Of a DNA stretch of 64,000 nt, positions 42,535 to 51,402 are shown one piece after another. How positions within the stretch are numbered: position 1 is the stretch's first letter; each line of letters opens with the position of its first letter. Position numbers and translations under genes: made by a program. The stretch lies in NCBI RefSeq assembly GCF_000425065.1, contig NZ_AULB01000008.1:248001-312000 (forward strand), given 5' to 3'. Origin of the DNA: Actinomadura rifamycini DSM 43936. Lineage in GTDB: Bacteria; Actinomycetota; Actinomycetes; Streptosporangiales; Streptosporangiaceae. The notes beneath the pieces are model-generated. The model made no database searches and was not told where the DNA came from. It saw nothing but the letters and a program-made list of their open reading frames with translations.

Positions 42535-45500
42535 AACATCGCTCCCTCGTCGTCGGAGCCGGCGCTCACCGTGTGCCGGGCCGGCTCCGTCCGGTCGAGC
42601 ACGGTCCACTCCCCTCCGCACCACAGGTGGGGAAGCGCGTCCACGCCGGGCAGGTGCTTGTGGCGTGCCAGGTCGTAGACGGCCGCGGCGGGGACGGTCG
42701 CGTACCTGCACCATTCGTCATGCGCGGTGATCATCACATCGAGGTCGAGTTCGACGGTGAGCCCCATGAAGCGGGCCTTCACCTCGTCGTCGACACCGGT
42801 CATGGCCTCGTCCAGCCAGATCTGGCGCGGTGCCGCCGCGCCGGCGGCGTCGTAGGCGACGACCGCGGCGGCGAACAGCGGCTGGGAGAGCAGCACCACT
42901 TTCTCCCCTCCCGACTTGGCGCCGTGCCGGGCCGCGTCGAAGGGGCGCCAGCGCCCACCGGGCCCTGCCTTGAACTCCACCTGAATGCGCAGCCAGCGCC
43001 GATAGTCGAGGGCGAGCGCGAGGTGGTCCTGCCATTCCGCGAGCCCCTTGTCGGCTGCTTCCGCCCGGGCGGCTTCGACCTTGCGCCGAAGGAAATCCCG
43101 CACCATGTCCTGCTGCGCGGATGTCAGAAGCTCATATCCCTGCTGGAGCGCTTCGACGACCTGGCCGGCCTCCGGGTCCTCCGGGTGCGCCCGCCAGACG
43201 AGCTGCAGCGTGTGGCCCTGCCGGGTGGGGTGCTGGACCAGGCACTCGTTGATCCGGGTGAAGACGGATTCGGTGTAGTCGAGACGGTCTTTCAGATGCT
43301 CGATGAACGCGGAACCGAGCAGTTTGGTCAGGGCCCGCTGCTGTTCGTCCTTGAACTTGCTTTCCATTTCCGCCACTTGGCGTCCCAGGCTCGCTTCGGC
43401 GATGTCCGGGGCGACCCAGCCCTCGGCCGGGTCCGCGAGGACGACGCATCGGGGCAGCTCGTCCTCGTCGTGGACCTTCGCGTCTCGCTTCGGCAGCAGA
43501 TCGAGCCGTGACTGCTGCAGTTGCGCGTGGCATCTGCGCCAGGCGCGTTCCTGGGCGGCCGCGTCGGCGGCCCCCGGATCGATTTCACGGCGGACGATAC
43601 GCGCCGCCGCGAGCGTGCTGTCCACGTTTCGGGTGTCGGGGACGCTCACCCCGAGCGGCGCGACGAGCCCCGTGTCCGCCGCCCGCCACCAGGCGGCGAC
43701 GGCCAGCGTCCGGTGCTCTTCGGCTTCCGACCTGGCCCGCGTGTGGTCACCCAGAACGCGGCAGGCGTCGTTCTCCATCAGGCGCAAGTCGGTCAGCTCG
43801 CCGTCCAGCCTGGAGATTCCCTTGTCGAGGGACTCCACGAGTTTCTCGAGTTCGGCTCGCCGGTCGAGCTGTTCTTGGTGGCTCACCGTCAGCTGTTCCT
43901 GCGCGGTCGTGGCGGCGATCTCCGCGGCGCGAGCCGCGTCGCCCGCCTCCTCCGCGTCGGCGCGGGCCTGCACCGCGTCGTCCCGGGCCGCCGCGGCGTC
44001 GGTCTCGGCCTCCGTCAGCCGGTTGAGGCGCTCGTGAAAAATCTTCAGTTCGGCCGCGTAATCGCGAACGGCGCCGAGGAGACCGCTCAGCGCCGCCCCC
44101 ACGGATTCCAGCCGGTCCAAGGGGAAGTCATGCTCGGCGGCGTAGCCGGCCGCGGCCGCCCGGGCCCGGTCGCTCTCGGCGGTGAGTTCGCCGTGCCGGC
44201 GTTCCACCGCCTCGAGGTCGGCGCGGGCCTGGACCAGGTGCGGGCGAATAGCCTCGACCCGGTGCACGGCTCCGATCAGATGATGCTCGGGCTCCGCGTC
44301 CCAGGACTCCTCCGCGAGCCGCCGCAATACGGCATCGGTCGCGTCGATGGCCGACCGCTTCTCGTCGAGCGTGCCGGACAGCAGCGCGAGTTCACCCTCC
44401 AACCGCCGGATCGTGCGCAGGCGCGCCGCCGACCGTGCGGTGGCCCCCAGATAGGACGCGGGTTGGGCAGGAACGGCGAATCCGGTGAGCGCGCCGACCC
44501 TCCAGCGGCCGTCCATGGCGAGCCACACGTCCGCGGAGGCGTCTTCTCCGGACGTGGACCAGCCGATGCCCGCGAGGACGGCCGCGATGCGGTCGTGGGT
44601 CATATCGCCCGCCGGTGTCGGCTCCAGCACGGTGAGAAGGTTGGGCCGGACCGCCGGCCCCGCCGTCAGGACGGTCTCCGCCTCGGTGATCAGCCGTCCG
44701 TCCGGAGTCAGCCAGGCGTCCAGCATCCCGGAGGCCGCGAGCGCGGCTTCGAGACGGGCCAGCGGTGCGCCGTCGAGACCGGCGCCGTCTCTCGGCTGGA
44801 CGCACGCCCACAAAGGGGCGCCGCCCGTGGCCGGCCGTTCCCTGCGCGCCCACGACACCGGTGCGTCCGGAGGCCGGTCCACCGTCGCACGCATGCCCTC
44901 GATGCGGGCTCGTATCTCGTCACTCTGCTTTTCGAGCGATTCCCGCTCGGTCTCCAGCCTCGTCCGGTGCTCGAGCGAACGCCTCTCGGTCCGCTTCGCA
45001 TGCTCGTTGAGGGCGGCCGAGAGCTTGGGGCTCCTGCCCTCCGCCACCGCGGGGACGAGAGCATGCCAGGACACGAGCTGCTCGGGCGTGCACGGCGCCG
45101 CAGTCAGCGCCGCCGCCCATGAGCCGAGTGCTGCGGTGAGGGCTTCGACCGCCCGGTCGACGTCGTCGTCGCCGCGCTCGACCTGGCCTTCCAGTCGGAC
45201 GACGCCGTCCCGGCGGCTCTTCAGCGTCCGCCCGGACTCCTCCAGCCGCCGGTCGGCCGCCTTCCATTCCCGGTGCAGCCGAGCCGCATTGGCGAAGCGG
45301 TCGGCGCGGGCCCCGTGTGCGGCGTGCAGACCGTCCACGTCGCGGGCCTCGACGAGACGGACGACGTCCGCTCCGGCCGCGCGGGCGGCTTCCAGCACGC
45401 TGTCCCCTCGCCGCCCGACCTCCCGTTCGGCCTCCTCGTGCTTGCGCCGCGCCTCGGCGAGCACGTCGTCGACGCCCGCGAGCCGCTTCGCCTGCCGGTC

Positions 45501-46655
45501 CGCCGCTCGCCGGGCGTCCCGCGCGGCCCGCTCCGCGGCTTCGGCCCTGTCCGCCAGTGCCTTGGCATTGACGGAGGCGGCGACCGCGTCCTTATAGGCG
45601 CTGCTGTCGAAGAGCTGCCGGAGTTCCGCCCATTTGTCGTCTCGCGTGCGTTTGGTGCGCGCGAGCTCCACCTTCTGCTCCTCGACCTTCCTCTGGACGA
45701 CTTCGAGCTTCTCCTCGGCCTCCTTGCGCCTGCGGGTCGTGCGGTCGAGCTTCGTCGTCGCCGCGGCCACATCGTCCGATCTGCGCCGGACGACCACGCG
45801 GGCCCAAGGCAGCCAGTACCTGCGCGTGAACCTCGCGACCTCCGCGGCCGCGTTCTGCAGCCGCTGCACGCCCGTGCGCAGTTCCTCCAGCCGGTCCCAG
45901 CCCTCGACGAGCTGCTCGACCTCACCGGTCGCTAGACGGGGAAGGGCGTCGCGGAGCGTGGACTCCAGTTCCCTGGGGTTGAGACGCTCCCCGAGCTTGG
46001 GGCGGCGCAACTGCTTGAGCAATTCGGTCAGGTTGTCGTATCCGGCCTTGTCGAGCCCGAACAGCTCGCCGCCCAGCGCGGCGCGATAGGTGTCGCCGTT
46101 CTCGAAGACGCGCACCCCCGGCTCCTTGCGGAGGTCCTTCTCCTCCAGGGGCCCGGCTGGCGGCGCGAGCACGAGTTCGGGCCCGGGCCGCCGTCCGGTG
46201 AGGAACATCCAGCGTCTGACCTTCTCCGTCCCCGAGCCGCGCCGGGCGGCCGCGCCCATCCCGCACACCAGGTAGCGCGCCGTGCCGTCCGTGTCGAGCC
46301 GCCCGTACTCGGCCCATGCGTAGCCGAGGCCGCTGTCGGTCGCGGGGCGAGGGTCGTCCTCCTCACCGGTCGGCAGGAGGTTGAACTTCATGGTTCGATG
46401 CTGCGACCCGAACGGGTCGAGCACAGACGGGTGGATCTCACCGCGCAGCAGCATCAGCGTGGTGAGCTCCAGAAGCTTCGTCTTGCCGGCGCCGTTGCCG
46501 CCGCGCAGGACCAGCCGTCCGTCGGCGTACCAGAAGTCCGCCTCGTCGTACTCCCACAGGTTGACGACGCCGACCCGCAGCGGCTGCCACCGGTCACGAC
46601 CGGGTTCGGGCAGGCCGCCGGTGCGGGCGGAGACGAGCCAGGCTTCCGGGTTCAC
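42531..46655 (-). CDS. jetC: Wadjet JetC, SMC/SbcC-type ATPase (TIGR02680)
   Basis: JetC is the loop-extruding motor of Wadjet. The 1374-residue protein has Walker A GGNGAGKT (residues 52-59), two long coiled-coil arms (about 260-560 and 800-1080) around a hinge-like region (about 600-760), an ABC signature SGGEK and Walker B IWLDEAMTGVD near the C terminus, followed by TAHDEWC. This is the type II SbcC-like form. GTG 46655 overlaps the jetB stop (GTGA) after AAGGAGA. All four jet genes are overlapped and form one operon. Confidence 0.93.
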   Translation of the reverse strand: MNPEAWLVSARTGGLPEPGRDRWQPLRVGVVNLWEYDEADFWYADGRLVLRGGNGAGKTKLLELTTLMLLRGEIHPSVLDPFGSQHRTMKFNLLPTGEEDDPRPATDSGLGYAWAEYGRLDTDGTARYLVCGMGAAARRGSGTEKVRRWMFLTGRRPGPELVLAPPAGPLEEKDLRKEPGVRVFENGDTYRAALGGELFGLDKAGYDNLTELLKQLRRPKLGERLNPRELESTLRDALPRLATGEVEQLVEGWDRLEELRTGVQRLQNAAAEVARFTRRYWLPWARVVVRRRSDDVAAATTKLDRTTRRRKEAEEKLEVVQRKVEEQKVELARTKRTRDDKWAELRQLFDSSAYKDAVAASVNAKALADRAEAAERAARDARRAADRQAKRLAGVDDVLAEARRKHEEAEREVGRRGDSVLEAARAAGADVVRLVEARDVDGLHAAHGARADRFANAARLHREWKAADRRLEESGRTLKSRRDGVVRLEGQVERGDDDVDRAVEALTAALGSWAAALTAAPCTPEQLVSWHALVPAVAEGRSPKLSAALNEHAKRTERRSLEHRTRLETERESLEKQSDEIRARIEGMRATVDRPPDAPVSWARRERPATGGAPLWACVQPRDGAGLDGAPLARLEAALAASGMLDAWLTPDGRLITEAETVLTAGPAVRPNLLTVLEPTPAGDMTHDRIAAVLAGIGWSTSGEDASADVWLAMDGRWRVGALTGFAVPAQPASYLGATARSAARLRTIRRLEGELALLSGTLDEKRSAIDATDAVLRRLAEESWDAEPEHHLIGAVHRVEAIRPHLVQARADLEAVERRHGELTAESDRARAAAAGYAAEHDFPLDRLESVGAALSGLLGAVRDYAAELKIFHERLNRLTEAETDAAAARDDAVQARADAEEAGDAARAAEIAATTAQEQLTVSHQEQLDRRAELEKLVESLDKGISRLDGELTDLRLMENDACRVLGDHTRARSEAEEHRTLAVAAWWRAADTGLVAPLGVSVPDTRNVDSTLAAARIVRREIDPGAADAAAQERAWRRCHAQLQQSRLDLLPKRDAKVHDEDELPRCVVLADPAEGWVAPDIAEASLGRQVAEMESKFKDEQQRALTKLLGSAFIEHLKDRLDYTESVFTRINECLVQHPTRQGHTLQLVWRAHPEDPEAGQVVEALQQGYELLTSAQQDMVRDFLRRKVEAARAEAADKGLAEWQDHLALALDYRRWLRIQVEFKAGPGGRWRPFDAARHGAKSGGEKVVLLSQPLFAAAVVAYDAAGAAAPRQIWLDEAMTGVDDEVKARFMGLTVELDLDVMITAHDEWCRYATVPAAAVYDLARHKHLPGVDALPHLWCGGEWTVLDRTEPARHTVSAGSDDEGAMF

Positions 46656-47782
46656 TGCTCTCCTTCCATGCGCGGTTGCGTGGCGACGACGGTCGGGCCT
46701 CGGAAGCGCGCCGCGGGCGGTGTCAGGCGCCATCCGTGCGCCGACGGCCGGAGCAGGTCGAGTTCGGTGAGGAGGACGATCGACGCGTCCGCCAGCAGCC
46801 CCGGGTCGGCGCGGAACGCTTTCGTCATGGCCTTCGGATAGCGTTCGGCGACGTCGCCGGCGACATCGCCGACCACCGCCCTGGTGACGGCGGTCCCGCC
46901 GGACGACTCGCGCAGCAGCCCGTCGAGGACCATCAGCGCCCCGAAGTGCTCGGCCTTCAGCTCGGGGAAGGGACGGTCCGTACCGCCCTCGGCCGGGATG
47001 AGCGCGATCCCCTCGCGGCGCTGCTCCACCGTCCAGCCCGTCATCTCCCTGCACCAGTCGAGAAGCCGTCCGCGCTGCGACGTCAGGTAGGCGCGCTCGT
47101 CCTCGGCGAGGTCCTCGATCAGGCAGACGGGCAGTTCGAGCAGCCGCCGCATGATCGAGAAACGGCGGCCGTCGAGGGGCTCGGGAGCGGTCGTGGGCCG
47201 CCCCACCGCCGCCGCGAGGCTCTCCGGGTCGGCAAGCCGCAGGAGCGGCTCCCGCTGCACGCGGTACGCGCCGCCGATGGCGTCCTTCCGGTGCGCCCAG
47301 CCGGTCAGCATCTCCTCACCCGACTGCCCTGTGGGGTGCAGCGCGCCCAGGCGGGCGAGCAGCTCGACGGCCTTGGCGAACAGCCGCCGTTCGTTGAAGC
47401 GGTCGGGGTCGTATCCGGAGACGGGGGCGTCGTCGCGGGCCGCGAGCGTCCGGACCCGGTCCGACAGGTCCTGCACCGTGGTCAGATCGTCGGCGTCCTC
47501 CGCGCACACCGCGGCCAGCAGCGCGAGCACGAGGACCCGCCGCGATTCCGGCCGGGGTCTCGCCGGGGCGACGATCGCACCGTCCAGGGGCAGGCGGTAC
47601 AGCCGGGCATTGTCGTCTCCGACGGCCAGCCGGTAACCGAGCCGGTCCGCGAACCAGTCGCGCAGGACCGGTTGATGCCTGCGGACGAGCGCCCACAGCT
47701 CCGGATGCGCGGCCCGCGTGACGACCTGTGCGGCCAGCAGCCCGGTGAACGCCCGCCGCCGTTCCTCCGCGTGCCCGCTCAC
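46652..47782 (-). CDS. jetB: Wadjet JetB, kleisin-associated KITE-like subunit (DUF2398/TIGR02678)
   Basis: This 376-residue protein matches the TIGR02678/DUF2398 family. It contains winged-helix-like segments, among them LVRRHQPVLRDWFADRLGY near the start and the family segment GWTVEQRREGIALIP. In Wadjet, JetA and JetB bridge the SMC heads. The start is GTG 47782, overlapping the jetA stop (GTGA), and gives VSGHAEERRRAF as the first residues. A longer open frame upstream is antisense or out-of-register DNA inside jetA and is not used. Confidence 0.88.
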   Translation of the reverse strand: MSGHAEERRRAFTGLLAAQVVTRAAHPELWALVRRHQPVLRDWFADRLGYRLAVGDDNARLYRLPLDGAIVAPARPRPESRRVLVLALLAAVCAEDADDLTTVQDLSDRVRTLAARDDAPVSGYDPDRFNERRLFAKAVELLARLGALHPTGQSGEEMLTGWAHRKDAIGGAYRVQREPLLRLADPESLAAAVGRPTTAPEPLDGRRFSIMRRLLELPVCLIEDLAEDERAYLTSQRGRLLDWCREMTGWTVEQRREGIALIPAEGGTDRPFPELKAEHFGALMVLDGLLRESSGGTAVTRAVVGDVAGDVAERYPKAMTKAFRADPGLLADASIVLLTELDLLRPSAHGWRLTPPAARFRGPTVVATQPRMEGEQ

Positions 47783-49320
47783 GGCGCGGGCCGCAGGTCG
47801 AACCACCAGTCGATCGTGACCATGCGCCCGTCCGGTCCGCGCAGGGTGGCCACGGCGGACGGGTCGTCGGGCCGGCGCAGGCTGACGTGCCAGCGGCCGT
47901 CCTGCGTGACCGCGCTGCGCTCCCGGCCGGACCGTCGCGCGACGGCGATGAACTCCAGCAGGAGATCGAACTCGGCACCGGGCAGGGGCGGCCACTCGGA
48001 CAACCGTGTTCCGGACCGCTGCCGCAGCGCGGCCTCGGCTCCCGCCCGTGCCGCCAGCTCCGCGCTTCGCCTGCGGCGGGCCTCCTCACGTCCCGCCGAA
48101 TAGTCCGCCTTCCGGGCTCTGCGTCCAACGGCGGTGCGGTGCCCCTGCTCCCGGTACCGTGCCGTCACCGGCGCGGCCGGGGCGTCCGCCCAGGAGTCTG
48201 CGTCCTGCTCCGCGTCCTCCGCCGGGAGGAGCAGGTGGCGGGCGGGGAAGACGCCGAGCGCGGTGTCCCAGATCCGCCACGCCGTCTCGTCGTCCGGCGC
48301 CTGCTCGATCGCCCCGGCCAGTTCCAGGAGCTCGCCCCGCCGCGTCACCGCGCCGCCCGCCTCCATCAGGAACTGCGCGTTCCTCGCCCACGGGGTGATG
48401 ACGTCGCGAAGCTGCCTGCGGAGCCTGCGCGCCTGCCCGTCGGCGCCGCCGAACCAGGAGTGGAGAGCGTGCCACGTGTGCTTCCAACGCTCGGCCTGTG
48501 CCCGGACGACGCTTTCCTCGGCCTGCTCGGACAGAGCACCGCGGACGCACGCCCACCACGCCTCGTCCGCCGGCGCCCTGGTGATCAGATCGGCGATACG
48601 CGGGCTGTACACGTCGACTTGCTCTCCCCACATCCCGATGTAGGACTGCAGGGTGCGCCACACCTGCTCCTGCTTCGCCTCGTCCGGGACGCCCGAGAGG
48701 CTGTGCGCCAGCGTCCGCTGCCAGGCGCGCGCCGCCCGCGCCATCGCATGATGCAGGGTCATGAGCTGCTGGAACTCGTTCGCGGCGGCCGGAAAGCGGC
48801 GCGCGTCCAGTTCCCGGAGAAACGCGACGAGGCGCTCGTGGATCGCGCGCGGCGCCAGCGTGAGGTCGCCGGCCTGCTCCTCGCCGTCGTCGGCCTCGGC
48901 CCAGAAGGCGTGCAGCCGGGCCGCACGCGGCGTCAACTGGTAGCGGTCGCGGCGCCGCAGGAAGTCCTCGCCGCTGCGCGCGGGCTCCTGCCACCGCGTG
49001 ATGACCTCCCACGCGACGAGTCTGCCGAGCCTGGCCTCCAGAACGAACCCGGGGTCGGAATACAACCGCTCCGCGGCCTCGGCACCGACCAGCCCATGTA
49101 ACCGCCGGTGGACGGCATTCGCCACTTCGTCGTACGAAAGGCCGGTGAGGCTGGTGTCCTGAGCCTCGAGGAGCACATCCACAATGACCCTGTACTGGGC
49201 CGCGTACTTCGACGTCAGATACGCGGGGACAAGGGCTTGGCCGGGAAGCACGGCGGCCCACAGGTCTCGGCCCTCGGGCTCGGGGGGAAGCTCGTCACCG
49301 TCCATCGCTCCCATTGTCAC
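47779..49320 (-). CDS. jetA: Wadjet JetA, kleisin-like subunit (DUF2397/TIGR02677)
   Basis: This 513-residue, mostly helical protein is the first gene of the type II Wadjet operon (DUF2397 family). Recognisable segments include LTSKYAAQYRVIVDVLL, YIGMWGEQVDVY and the C-terminal block ending IDWWFDLRPAP. It acts as the kleisin that closes the SMC ring. The start is uncertain: GTG 49320, ATG 49314 and ATG 49305 are all in frame, and none has a well-spaced ribosome site. I see no regulator for the operon; 200 bases separate it from the next gene. Confidence 0.88.
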   Translation of the reverse strand: MTMGAMDGDELPPEPEGRDLWAAVLPGQALVPAYLTSKYAAQYRVIVDVLLEAQDTSLTGLSYDEVANAVHRRLHGLVGAEAAERLYSDPGFVLEARLGRLVAWEVITRWQEPARSGEDFLRRRDRYQLTPRAARLHAFWAEADDGEEQAGDLTLAPRAIHERLVAFLRELDARRFPAAANEFQQLMTLHHAMARAARAWQRTLAHSLSGVPDEAKQEQVWRTLQSYIGMWGEQVDVYSPRIADLITRAPADEAWWACVRGALSEQAEESVVRAQAERWKHTWHALHSWFGGADGQARRLRRQLRDVITPWARNAQFLMEAGGAVTRRGELLELAGAIEQAPDDETAWRIWDTALGVFPARHLLLPAEDAEQDADSWADAPAAPVTARYREQGHRTAVGRRARKADYSAGREEARRRRSAELAARAGAEAALRQRSGTRLSEWPPLPGAEFDLLLEFIAVARRSGRERSAVTQDGRWHVSLRRPDDPSAVATLRGPDGRMVTIDWWFDLRPAP

Positions 49321-49519
49321 GGAACGGCCGCTGGATTGTCCGCCGACCGTTACTGATGACCCCTTACCGGCCGAAGAAGGCCACCGACGCGCTTATCACC
49401 CGTCATGGAGAAGCGAGCCGGATCGCAACGGAATGATTCCACGCAAGGGGCCGAGTCTCAGCTACCGGAATCGGTCATCGGCCTTCGCGCGTCCCCCGAT
49501 GCGGGGTTCGCGGGTGGGG

Positions 49520-49801
49520 TCAGTCGGGGAGGCAGTCGGGGCAGGGGCGTTGGGCGAAGGTGGGGGTGAGGACGACGCCGGCGCCGAAGCAGGTCCAGCA
49601 GCCGAGCTGGTAGCCGGTGGCGTAGACGGGGCCGCGGAGGCCGTCGGTGCGGAAGCGGGGGCCGGCGGGGGCGGTGCCGGCGCGGCCGGTGCCGGAGCAG
49701 TCCTCGCACTGCAGGCAGATGCGGTTGTCGCCGCGCGCGTACACGATCTCTCCCCTGCCCTTGCAGGCCCGGCAGGAAGGGCCGTCCCACGGTGCGCCCA
49801 T
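49520..49801 (-). CDS. small zinc-ribbon protein with DnaJ-like CxxCxGxG repeats
   Basis: This 93-residue protein has four Cys-x-x-Cys pairs: CRACKGRGE, CEDCSGTGR, CWTCFGAG and CPDC. This resembles the DnaJ central zinc domain, which binds unfolded protein, but no J-domain or substrate domain is present. The protein could be a zinc-binding accessory or RNA/protein-binding factor; no function can be assigned. The ATG at 49801 follows GGGGGTGA. It stands 77 bases from the sortase stop on the same strand. Confidence 0.75.
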   Translation of the reverse strand: MGAPWDGPSCRACKGRGEIVYARGDNRICLQCEDCSGTGRAGTAPAGPRFRTDGLRGPVYATGYQLGCWTCFGAGVVLTPTFAQRPCPDCLPD

Positions 49802-49878
49802 CGCTCACCCCCGGTCGCGGGTTCCTCGTTCATCATGCCAGCTCAAGGCCGAGATTTGACCCCGGTGCGGGACATGCT

Positions 49879-50434
49879 TTACCCGGCGGACGTCAGGTGG
49901 GCGTAGACAACGATGTTGTCGCGGTAGCGGCCGTCGCGGAGGGGGCCGCCGCAGGTGATCAGGCGCAGGGACGGGTGCGGGGTGTGGCCGTAGACGGCCG
50001 CGGCGGGGAGGTCGCGCTTGGCGTGGCGGCGGACGGCGTCGACGGTGAAGACGGCCGCGGTGCCGTCGGCGCGGCGGACGCGGACGGTGCGGCCGGGTTC
50101 GAGGGCGCCGAGCCGGTGGAAGACGGACGGGCCGGACGTGCGGGAGTCGCGGTGGCCGAGGATCACGGCGGTGCCGCGCCCGCCGGGGGCGGCGGAGCCC
50201 GTGTACCAGGCGGCGAGGTCCTCGTGCGGGGGGCGGGGCGCGGCGGGGGCGCCGTCGGGGGCAAGGCCGAGGGGGACGATGCGCGCGGTGACGCCGATGG
50301 ACGGGACGGTGATCGCCGTCGGGCGGGACGGGGCGAGCGCCCAGGAGGTCGACGCCGGTGCAGGCGGCGAGGGCGGCGGCCGCGAGGGCCGCGAGGCGGG
50401 TGCGGGGACCGGCCGCGCGGCCCTGGCGCGGCAT
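49879..50434 (-). pseudogene. class F-type sortase gene with apparent frameshift
   Basis: Downstream of about 50335 the minus strand encodes a complete class F sortase core: TAITVPSIGVTARIVPLG, then VILGHRDS (catalytic His), LRLITCGG (catalytic Cys) and GRYRDNIVVYA (Arg). In that frame there is no ATG, GTG or TTG before the core. The plausible start, ATG 50434 (TGATG overlap with the upstream gene), opens a different frame with a lipoprotein-type signal (LAALAAAALAAC). A one-base shift between about 50345 and 50295 would join them. It is a real frameshift mutation, a programmed event or a sequencing error. The upstream gene encodes a possible substrate. Confidence 0.8.
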
Positions 50435-51177
50435 CAGGGGGTGCGGCGCCGCGCGGCGAGGGCGAGGGCCGCGCCGGCGAGGGCGATGAGACCGGCGCCG
50501 AGGAGGCGGGTGCCGCCGGCGGTGCCGGCGCCGGTGTCGGGGCCGTGGGCGGCCATGGGGCGCAGGGCGCCGCAGAGGGCGGGCGCGGTGGCGGCGAGGG
50601 GGAGGCCGGGGATGAGGGCGCTGCCGGCGGTGCGGGCCTTCTCGCCGATCAGGGACGGGTTGAGGCCGTGGACGACGACGACCGCGGTGCCGTCGCGGAG
50701 TGCCGCGAGGGCGGCGTCGTCCAGGTCGATGACGCGCTCGTAGTCGAGGGCGGCGCCGTGGGGCGCGATCTCGAGGTCGGTCCCGGCGGCGGGCGTGGTG
50801 GCGCCGCGGACGGAGAGGGTGGTGCGGATGGGGCCGTAGGCGGGTTCGCCCTCCTCGGCGCTGACGACGCCGTCGCCGTCGGTGTCGGCGGCGGGGGCGG
50901 GGCATTCGCCTTCGCCGCCGCCGCGGATGTGCTGGAGGTGCGGGTAGGGGGCGCCGTCGAGCAGGGGCGCGAGTCCCGAGTAGTGCTCGGTGACGGTGGC
51001 GGTGCGGCCGTCGAGTTCGAGGGTGAGGGTTCCGGAGCCCTGCTGGCGGTTCAGCGGCTCGAGCACCGCCTGGTACGTCCGCGTCCCGGAGTCGGCCAGC
51101 GCGGGCGCGGCCAGGACGCCCGCGGCGGCGAGGGCCGCGGCGGCCGCGGCGAGCGGCCTGCCTGCTGTGAGTGCCAT
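50434..51177 (-). CDS. secreted protein with CHRD-like region and degenerate sortase signal
   Basis: This 247-residue protein has a signal peptide (about residues 1-29). The body contains repeated beta-rich segments reminiscent of CHRD domains (TVTEHYSGLAP; DGTAVVVVHGLNPS) and an EF-hand-like DTDGDGVVSAEEGE. The C terminus reads PDTG, a hydrophobic helix and RRR, a cell-wall sorting layout in which the first Leu of LPxTG is Gly. A class F sortase gene follows with a one-base overlap, so this is probably its dedicated substrate. GGGGAG precedes ATG 51177. Confidence 0.75.
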   Translation of the reverse strand: MALTAGRPLAAAAAALAAAGVLAAPALADSGTRTYQAVLEPLNRQQGSGTLTLELDGRTATVTEHYSGLAPLLDGAPYPHLQHIRGGGEGECPAPAADTDGDGVVSAEEGEPAYGPIRTTLSVRGATTPAAGTDLEIAPHGAALDYERVIDLDDAALAALRDGTAVVVVHGLNPSLIGEKARTAGSALIPGLPLAATAPALCGALRPMAAHGPDTGAGTAGGTRLLGAGLIALAGAALALAARRRTP

Positions 51178-51360
51178 GGTCTCCCCTTCGGGTCCGGGCG
51201 CCGGGCGCGCCCGCGGGTCCCTCCGGTGCTCGTCCCCCTTGATCGTTATCGACAAGGGAAGGAGTCGGAATCGGTCGGGCAATGGGTGCGGGACGGGTCC
51301 GACATGGCCGCGACGTCGCCATATGTGCGGGCGTAGGGGGCGATGTCGCATCGGCCGGCA

Positions 51361-51378
51361 GGTAATGACACACTTACC
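51361..51378. promoter_or_regulatory. short inverted repeat upstream of the MpaB gene
   Basis: GGTAA-tgacacac-TTACC lies 25 bases before the ATG at 51403 in a 225-base intergenic region with no other gene. It could be a regulator site, but no adjacent regulator is known and the arms are only 5 bp. Confidence 0.35.
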
Positions 51379-51402
51379 GGAGTTTGTCTCACGGAGGTGC
51401 GT

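Noticed and set aside
43521..45122. Long plus-strand open frames opposite jetC
   Set aside because: Antisense shadows; the minus strand encodes the SMC protein with intact ATPase motifs.
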